A DNA stretch of 64,000 nt. Origin: Taibaiella sp. Its GTDB lineage: Bacteria > Bacteroidota > Bacteroidia > Chitinophagales > Chitinophagaceae. Numbering within the stretch: the stretch's first letter is position 1; each line of letters opens with the position of its first letter. The stretch is taken from assembly GCA_016786705.1 (NCBI GenBank), contig JAEUVV010000008.1, positions 124,001 through 188,000 on the forward strand, in the 5' to 3' direction. Both the position numbers and the translations under genes were made by a program. Positions 58,723 through 64,000 of the stretch are shown in pieces. The notes under the pieces are model-generated. The model did no database searches and was not told the origin of the DNA. It saw nothing but the letters and a program-made list of their open reading frames with translations.

Positions 58723-58743
58723 GCCGGAACTTTCAGTTCCGGC
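58723..58743 (-). terminator. terminator of the ferredoxin gene
   Basis: GCCGGAACT (58723-58731) pairs with AGTTCCGGC (58735-58743); an A-run at 58716-58722 gives a T-run on the minus strand. Confidence 0.82.
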
Positions 58744-58772
58744 AGCTAATATTATAAAGCAATCAAGATCGC

Positions 58773-59120
58773 TTATACGTGCATTTTTTCTTTCTTAGCC
58801 AGAAGCTCCTCTACCGTTTCCTGGTACATCTCGTCCGGTACACAGCAGTCTACGGGGCATACCGCCGCGCACTGGGGTTCTTCGTGGAAACCCTGACACT
58901 CGGTACATTTATCCGGAGTGATATAATAAACATCAATTGAAACCGGGTCATGCGGTTCATTAGCGCCGGTAACCGTTCCATTCATTAAAGTATAATCGCC
59001 GGCTACACCGGTACCATCTGACATTTTCCACTCAATACCGCCTTCGTAGATCGCATTATTGGGGCATTCTGGTTCACATGCGCCACAGTTGATACACTCG
59101 TCCGTTATTTTTATAGCCAT
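58773..59120 (-). CDS. 4Fe-4S dicluster ferredoxin
   Basis: 115 aa. The first cluster is CINCGACEPECPNN (CxxCxxCxxxCP). The second is CTECQGFHEEPQCAAVCPVDCC, with the enlarged spacing of the Allochromatium/Bacteroidota 2[4Fe-4S] type. An insertion of about 40 residues separates them. It carries electrons in the cytoplasm. Divergent from the acyl-CoA reductase gene with a 78-bp shared regulatory region, a pairing often seen in Bacteroidota. Confidence 0.92.
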   Translation of the reverse strand: MAIKITDECINCGACEPECPNNAIYEGGIEWKMSDGTGVAGDYTLMNGTVTGANEPHDPVSIDVYYITPDKCTECQGFHEEPQCAAVCPVDCCVPDEMYQETVEELLAKKEKMHV

Positions 59121-59198
59121 TTTAAGTTTTAATTTATTTATTTTGGGTGCGAAATTACAATTAAATTACATTTAGCTGACAATAATTCACAAACTCTT

Positions 59199-60224
59199 AT
59201 GATTGATTTACAGAGCAGGATACTATTAATGACAAAGTTAGGCCAATATTTGTCATCAAATGATGAAAACTTAATAGAATCTATTGATAGCGCCTTTAGA
59301 GCTAACGGATGGTTCACTCCTGAATTTGTAAAACTATCACTGGACAATATCGCGCAATACTTCCTCAAAGAAGAAGCGCTTAGTAACTGGATCGCACAAT
59401 ATCCCAAGATCGCTTCAGACCAGGTCAGCCCAAAAAATGTAGGTATCGTTATGGCCGGCAATATTCCTTTGGTCGGTTTCCATGATTTTTTATGTGGCTT
59501 TATTTCCGGTCACCGGTTAAAAATAAAGTTGTCTTCTAAAGATACGGTTTTATGGCAGCATATCTTTTCCAGGCTGCAGCAATGGAACGACCAGTTTGAC
59601 AAGCAAGTGGAAACAGCCGAAATGCTTAAAGGCTGTGATGCCTATATTGCTACCGGCAGCAATAATTCGGCGCGGTATTTTGAATTCTATTTCCAGAAAT
59701 ACCCACATATCATTCGTAAGAACAGGAGCTCCGTAGCTATTTTAGATGGTACCGAAAGCGCCGAAGCTCTGGAACATTTATCAGATGACGTTTCGCAATA
59801 CTTCGGCCTGGGCTGTCGTAATGTGACCCAGATTTATGTGCCAAAAGAGTACAATTTCGAACCCTTATTGGCAGCATTCAATAAATACATCAGCCATATT
59901 GACCATAATAAGTTTAAAAACAACTACGATTACCAGCTGGCATTATACTTGCTGAACAAACAATATTACATGAGCAATGGCCATATACTATTAGTGGAGT
60001 CCGACAGTGTTTATGCACCGATCAGCGTTGTACATTATCAATATTATGATAATAAAGAAGAGCTGATCAGCAAGCTTTCCCAAAATGAAGCCGTGCAATG
60101 CATCAGTATAGCCGGCGCTCAACAAACAGATTCAGGATTGGTAAATTTTGGAGGGAATCAAAAGCCGCGGCTAACCGATTATGCAGATGGAGTGGATACT
60201 ATGAACTTCCTGGCTGATCTGTAA
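59199..60224 (+). CDS. acyl-CoA reductase (LuxC-like)
   Basis: 341 aa, aldehyde-dehydrogenase-like fold. NVGIVMAGNIPLVGFHDFLCGF and the catalytic Cys in QYFGLGCRNVTQIYVP match the LuxC/acyl-CoA reductase family (PF05893 type). It would reduce acyl-CoA to aldehyde with NADPH; the real substrate in Bacteroidota is not established. A near-consensus TACATTTA box lies just upstream. Divergent from the ferredoxin gene. Confidence 0.8.
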   Translation: MIDLQSRILLMTKLGQYLSSNDENLIESIDSAFRANGWFTPEFVKLSLDNIAQYFLKEEALSNWIAQYPKIASDQVSPKNVGIVMAGNIPLVGFHDFLCGFISGHRLKIKLSSKDTVLWQHIFSRLQQWNDQFDKQVETAEMLKGCDAYIATGSNNSARYFEFYFQKYPHIIRKNRSSVAILDGTESAEALEHLSDDVSQYFGLGCRNVTQIYVPKEYNFEPLLAAFNKYISHIDHNKFKNNYDYQLALYLLNKQYYMSNGHILLVESDSVYAPISVVHYQYYDNKEELISKLSQNEAVQCISIAGAQQTDSGLVNFGGNQKPRLTDYADGVDTMNFLADL

Positions 60225-60296
60225 AGAATAAAATAAAATTTTCTTAAAGTATAACTAAAAAACAATAGCTTATAGACTACATTTTACCCGATCAAT

Positions 60297-60304
60297 TAAA
60301 TTTG
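60297..60304 (+). promoter_or_regulatory. -7 element TAAATTTG of the HtrA gene
   Basis: A TAnnTTTG match 42 bp before the ATG at 60346. Confidence 0.6.
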
Positions 60305-60345
60305 TTTTAATAACCTTTTAGAATAAAATAATAGCATTTAGTAAG

Positions 60346-61878
60346 ATGAAAAAAATAGCAATCCCTATTGTAGCGTCTGCCCTCACCGCAATCGGATCTG
60401 TATGGGCATATGAAAAAATCCAGGACAACAATTTTAATACAGCACCACAGAGCTGGAATTCAGGCACGACAAAAACCGGCCTGCATTATGCCAGTAACAG
60501 TGGAGATGTGGCCGGGCAGCCGGTAGACTTCACCAATGCCGCTGAAAGCGGTGTAAAATCTGTGGTACATATAAAGATTAAAAAAGCGGGTAAAACCATT
60601 ACAGCACCTGTATGGGACCCCTTTGCCGATTTCTTTGGCGGCGGTGGCGGCCAGAGAATGCAGCAGTATAAACAACCCGATGTGGAAGGCGGCGGTTCCG
60701 GTGTGATCATTTCCAATGACGGCTATATCTTAACCAATAACCACGTCGTAGCCGGCGCAGATGAAGTACTGGTAACTATTAATACCAGGAATACTTTAAC
60801 CGCAAAAGTGATCGGCACTGATCCGCAAACGGACCTTGCCGTTATTAAAGTGGAAGCTAAAAACCTTCCGGCCATCACCTTCGGCAATTCAGATGAAGTG
60901 AAGCTGGGCCAATGGGTATTGGCCGTAGGCTTCCCCCTGAACCTGGACGCTACCGTAACCGCGGGTATTGTCAGCGCGAAAGGACGCTCCATCGGCATCA
61001 ATCAAAGGCAATCTAACCGTGCGGTAGAATCATTCATACAAACCGATGCGGCGATTAACCCCGGCAACAGTGGTGGCGCATTAGTCAATACGCAAGGCCA
61101 GCTGATTGGCATCAACTCGGCTATCGCCTCTCCTACCGGCACCTATGCCGGATACGGTTATGCCGTACCATCCAACCTGGCCCGGAAAGTAGCCGATGAT
61201 ATTATCAAATTTGGTGATGTACGCAGAGGCTACCTGGGAGCAGCACTTGCCGACCTGGACCGGCTGACGGAGAAAGAAGCGGAAGAGCTGGGTGTAAGCA
61301 AATCGGATTATAATAATGGTATAGGTGTATATGTTTCGGATGTTGTAAAAGGAAGCGGCGCGGCATCAGCCGGTTTGAAAAAAGGGGATATGATCCTTGC
61401 CATTAATGGCGTAGCGACTAACAGCAGCGCGGTATTGATCGAGCAGGTAGCGAGATACCACCCGGGCGATAAAGTACAGGTGGACTATAGTCGTGCCGGT
61501 AAGGCTGGCAAGGTACACGTGGAACTGAAGGACCAGAAGAGTACCGAGCAGCTGACCGCGGTGCAAGGCGGTGGCGCTAAAGCATTAGGCGCTTTACTGA
61601 AACCCCTGACGAAACAGGAGGCCGGCTCTTTAGGTGTTGATGGCGGACTATCGGTAGTTGAAGTAGGCAAAGGCGAACTGGCCAGTACCGGGGTAAAACC
61701 CGGCTTCGTGATCCTGAGTGTGAACGACCAGGCCGTTAAAAACATGGCTGAGCTTAAAAGCGCTTTAAACAATGCTGAAGGCATGGTACAATTGAGCGGT
61801 ACTTACCCGGGTAACCGCAGAGGTCAATACTATTTCAGTTTCCCCTACTCTGGCGATAGCGGAAGTAGTGTTGAATAA
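60346..61878 (+). CDS. HtrA/DegP-type serine protease with two PDZ domains
   Basis: 510 aa. A signal/anchor (about 5-22) is followed by a trypsin-like domain with triad H133 (NNHVVAG), D163 (TDLAVIKV) and S242 (NPGNSGGAL). Two PDZ domains follow (about 290-395, with GIGVYVSDVVKGSGAASAGLKKGDMIL, and about 410-495, with VVEVGKGELASTGVKPGFVIL). A Gly-rich FFGGGGG loop precedes the protease, as in other DegP proteins. Periplasmic quality-control protease/chaperone. Monocistronic with a strong terminator. Confidence 0.94.
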   Translation: MKKIAIPIVASALTAIGSVWAYEKIQDNNFNTAPQSWNSGTTKTGLHYASNSGDVAGQPVDFTNAAESGVKSVVHIKIKKAGKTITAPVWDPFADFFGGGGGQRMQQYKQPDVEGGGSGVIISNDGYILTNNHVVAGADEVLVTINTRNTLTAKVIGTDPQTDLAVIKVEAKNLPAITFGNSDEVKLGQWVLAVGFPLNLDATVTAGIVSAKGRSIGINQRQSNRAVESFIQTDAAINPGNSGGALVNTQGQLIGINSAIASPTGTYAGYGYAVPSNLARKVADDIIKFGDVRRGYLGAALADLDRLTEKEAEELGVSKSDYNNGIGVYVSDVVKGSGAASAGLKKGDMILAINGVATNSSAVLIEQVARYHPGDKVQVDYSRAGKAGKVHVELKDQKSTEQLTAVQGGGAKALGALLKPLTKQEAGSLGVDGGLSVVEVGKGELASTGVKPGFVILSVNDQAVKNMAELKSALNNAEGMVQLSGTYPGNRRGQYYFSFPYSGDSGSSVE

Positions 61879-61897
61879 GAATATTAAGTTTCATAAA

Positions 61898-61936
61898 ATA
61901 GAAAATGCTTTGCTGTTCCGGCAAAGCATTTTCTAT
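61898..61936. terminator. bidirectional terminator
   Basis: ATAGAAAATGCTTTGC (61898-61913) pairs with GCAAAGCATTTTCTAT (61921-61936), a 16-bp perfect stem between convergent genes. Confidence 0.93.
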
Positions 61937-61964
61937 TTTAATTGCATCTATAACATACATTTCC

Positions 61965-63389
61965 TTATTTCACATAGTGCATCAGGAAATCAACCGCCAT
62001 TCTCACCCCCATAGCAACACCCCCAACCGGACGGTAGTCTTTGCCGCTAACATGATAGGAAACTCCAGCGATATCAAAATGCATCCAGGGATAATCTGTA
62101 AAATGTTCCAGGAACTTCCCGGCAGTAATCGCGCCGCCTACAGGACCACCTATGTTTTTCAAATCAGCAATATCCGATTTGATCATCAGGCCGTACTCGT
62201 CCCACAAAGGCATTTCAACCAGCTTTTCAAACTGGCGGTAACCGCTGGTTTTTAATTGCTCTTTAGTATTTTCCTTTGCCGTGCCCATCGCGCAAATGGC
62301 TACATCGCCCAATGCGTTGGCCGCAGCGCCGGTCAGGGTAGCAAAATCCATCACCAGTTCGGGTTTATATTTTTTGGCATAGTGCAGCGCATCGGCCAAT
62401 ACCAGCCTTCCTTCCGCATCCGTATTCAATACCTCTACGGTAGTACCATCATACATACTGATCACATCACCCGGCACATAAGCATTCTCACCGGGCCTGT
62501 TTTCTGCAGCGGGGATCAGCCCGATCACATGCAGGGGCAGATCCAGCATAGCTACGGCATACATAATGCCGGTCACTACCGCGGCCCCGCTCATATCGCT
62601 TTTCATACGGTCCATAGAGGCGGGGGTCGGCTTTAAGCTCAAGCCACCGGTATCGTATACAATACCTTTACCTACTAAAACAATAGGCGCTTTATTAATA
62701 AATTTCTGGGGCCGGTGCTCCAGGATATTGAAAGTAGGCGGCAGGATACTACCCGCATTTACGGCCAGTATGCCCCCCATTTTCATTTGCTCTATTTTGG
62801 CCTTACCCAGCACCTGCACCCTGAAGCCGCCTTCTTTTCCTATGTCCTGGATCTCTCTGGACAATTGCTCCGCATTCAGGTAGTGGAGCGGTTCATTGAT
62901 CAGGTCCCTGGACTTATAAACGGCCTGTATTATGGTTTCCAGCTCCCGGAGTTCCTTTACCGTCAGGCTTTGGTTATTAAAGAAAATATCATTCAGGCTG
63001 TGCTTTAGCTTTTTCTGATCCGTTTTATACTTCAGGAATTGATAATTGGCCAGGGCCATCCCTTCTGCTAGCAAGTAAGCGGCTTTTTTATGCCCGGAAA
63101 GGTTATCTAAATTAATGGCTACCTCTTTCTTTTCATTTAAAAGTTTACAGAGTTGCGCCCCTTGCTTCCTGACCTGCTCATCATTTTTCCAGTCTGCCGG
63201 GCTATTAACCTTTAGAAGGTATATATGGTGCGAATATTTATTGATGCTTACCAGGTGATTGTCCTTTTTAAACTCCTGGAGCACATATTCCAGTTCCTGC
63301 TTTTCCAGTTGTACCTGGTTCAGCTGATCTGTAGCATCGACCAGGTAAGCGATGCTTCCTTTGGGGTTACGTTGAATTTTAAAAAACAT
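61965..63389 (-). CDS. leucyl aminopeptidase (M17 family)
   Basis: 474 aa. C-terminal catalytic domain with the metal/catalytic motifs VGKGIVYDTGG (Lys, Asp), KSDMSGAA (Lys, Asp) and the family signature NTDAEGRLVLADAL (Asp, Glu, Arg). The N-terminal domain is divergent. Removes N-terminal residues from peptides in the cytoplasm and probably forms hexamers. Promoter box TAACTTTG (minus strand, 63421-63428) lies 32 bp upstream. Confidence 0.93.
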   Translation of the reverse strand: MFFKIQRNPKGSIAYLVDATDQLNQVQLEKQELEYVLQEFKKDNHLVSINKYSHHIYLLKVNSPADWKNDEQVRKQGAQLCKLLNEKKEVAINLDNLSGHKKAAYLLAEGMALANYQFLKYKTDQKKLKHSLNDIFFNNQSLTVKELRELETIIQAVYKSRDLINEPLHYLNAEQLSREIQDIGKEGGFRVQVLGKAKIEQMKMGGILAVNAGSILPPTFNILEHRPQKFINKAPIVLVGKGIVYDTGGLSLKPTPASMDRMKSDMSGAAVVTGIMYAVAMLDLPLHVIGLIPAAENRPGENAYVPGDVISMYDGTTVEVLNTDAEGRLVLADALHYAKKYKPELVMDFATLTGAAANALGDVAICAMGTAKENTKEQLKTSGYRQFEKLVEMPLWDEYGLMIKSDIADLKNIGGPVGGAITAGKFLEHFTDYPWMHFDIAGVSYHVSGKDYRPVGGVAMGVRMAVDFLMHYVK

Positions 63390-63420
63390 GTGTATTTACC
63401 GTATAATGACTTTAGAATTT

Positions 63421-63428
63421 CAAAGTTA
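63421..63428 (-). promoter_or_regulatory. -7 element TAACTTTG (minus strand) of the aminopeptidase gene
   Basis: A TAnnTTTG match on the minus strand, 32 bp before the ATG at 63389. Confidence 0.55.
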
Positions 63429-63521
63429 ATTTTTTTTCTTTTCCGTTACCGGAGAATTAAACTCCGTTATGGTATCAATAGTATAATAGTGAAAACCAAT
63501 ATTGCTGCCAACATATTTTCG

Positions 63522-63529
63522 TAATTTTG
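63522..63529 (+). promoter_or_regulatory. mnmA -7 element TAATTTTG
   Basis: A TAnnTTTG match 19 bp before the mnmA ATG. Confidence 0.65.
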
Positions 63530-63547
63530 CAGGCTAAATAGTAAATA

Positions 63548-64000
63548 ATGAGTAAGAAAGGCAGAGTGTTGGTCGCCATGAGTGGCGGGATCGATAGCAC
63601 CGTATCGGCTTTGATGTTACACCATCAGGGTTACGAGGTGGTGGGGATCACCATGAAGACATGGGACTATGACAGCTCGGGAGGCAGTAAAAAAGAAACA
63701 GGGTGTTGTAATATAGATTCCTTTAATGATGCCCGTCAGGCAGCGGTGCATCACGGTTTCCCGCATTACATTTTAGATATCAGGGAAGAGTTTGGCGGCG
63801 CGGTGATCCAGAATTTCGTGGACGAATATATTGCCGGGCGAACGCCTAACCCCTGCGTATTATGTAATACACATATCAAATGGGCAGCGCTGCTGAAACG
63901 CGCGAATGCTTTGGATTGCGAATTTATCGCGACAGGGCACTATGTGAAGGTGCGTGAAGAAAACAGCCGTTATGTATTATCAAAAGCTAAAGACCTGACC
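63548..64000 (+). CDS. mnmA: tRNA-specific 2-thiouridylase (5' part, runs off the window)
   Basis: 151 codons are visible from ATG 63548. PP-loop ATPase motif SGGIDS (12-17), GITMKTWDY, CCNIDSFNDAR and the first catalytic cysteine in TPNPCVLCN, then ATGHYVKV, are all characteristic of MnmA. It adds sulfur to U34 of tRNA-Lys, -Glu and -Gln. The second catalytic Cys lies beyond the window. Uninterrupted to the edge. Confidence 0.95.
   Translation, partial: MSKKGRVLVAMSGGIDSTVSALMLHHQGYEVVGITMKTWDYDSSGGSKKETGCCNIDSFNDARQAAVHHGFPHYILDIREEFGGAVIQNFVDEYIAGRTPNPCVLCNTHIKWAALLKRANALDCEFIATGHYVKVREENSRYVLSKAKDLT

Overview
The window looks like a chromosomal segment from a Bacteroidota bacterium, most likely of the Chitinophagaceae/Chitinophagales type (genus not determinable by eye). 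The reasons are: many genes are preceded by the phylum-specific promoter form TTTG-N19/20-TAnnTTTG; a protein carries a type IX secretion (T9SS) C-terminal sorting domain; there are a gliding-type ABC ATPase (GldA), a miaB/sigma-54 activator pair, a divergent ferredoxin/acyl-CoA reductase pair, a deoxyhypusine-synthase-like gene and many short secreted or lipoprotein genes. Most of the window is ordinary core chromosome with perfect-stem intrinsic terminators between units.

Layout. 1-8.3 kb: end of a nitroreductase-like gene, M20 dipeptidase, chagasin-like lipoprotein, gcvP, an outer-membrane protein and a tandem pair of paralogous 4-TM proteins. 8.4-12.7 kb: gyrA, a DEDDh exonuclease and a polyprenol-phosphate mannosyltransferase-like gene as one unit. 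12.75-15.3 kb: a tightly overlapping four-gene signalling operon (exported protein, membrane protein, histidine kinase, LuxR-type regulator). 15.7-24.6 kb: hldD, a His-rich membrane protein, sucA, a 1169-aa outer-membrane protein, and tonB. 24.9-25.45 kb: three identical tRNA-Gln genes, each with its own promoter and terminator. 25.5-31.5 kb: a membrane protein, aminopeptidase P, a thioesterase, an unexplained 640-bp gap that may encode a structured RNA, and a run of small lipoprotein or exported genes. 31.7-35.55 kb: the accessory core of the window, two AT-rich genes lying on the 3' side of tRNA-His. One is a class-1 OLD-type ATPase/TOPRIM nuclease. The other is a membrane-anchored DUF4041/GIY-YIG nuclease with the architecture of SNIPE anti-phage proteins. 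35.6-42.4 kb: rnz, STAS protein, T9SS cargo, MATE pump, deoxyhypusine-synthase-like gene, panB, YggS. 42.4-45.9 kb: DUF3037 + HipA-like kinase, a four-helix-bundle protein set in degenerate repeats, gldA, zinc peptidase. 46.1-52.5 kb: sigma-54 activator, miaB, a MORN protein, an ECF sigma operon and a small lipoprotein. 52.8-54.3 kb: four identical tRNA-Val genes with a GT14 glycosyltransferase between copies 3 and 4. 54.6-64 kb: rpsL-rpsG, GNAT, MFS, ferredoxin, acyl-CoA reductase, HtrA protease, leucyl aminopeptidase and the start of mnmA.

The most notable signals are these. (i) The SNIPE-like and OLD-like genes share a near-identical promoter block of about 40 bp although they are separate transcription units, which suggests a co-regulated defence module beside a tRNA. 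(ii) A family of short palindromic elements has ends resembling GGTGTCTAAAAAG; there are two clear copies and one degenerate copy. The two clear copies carry a REP-like core. (iii) A candidate structured RNA lies at about 27.94-28.27 kb. (iv) tRNA genes are multiplied as complete promoter-gene-terminator cassettes. All functional statements rest on motif recognition by eye; no database search was possible.
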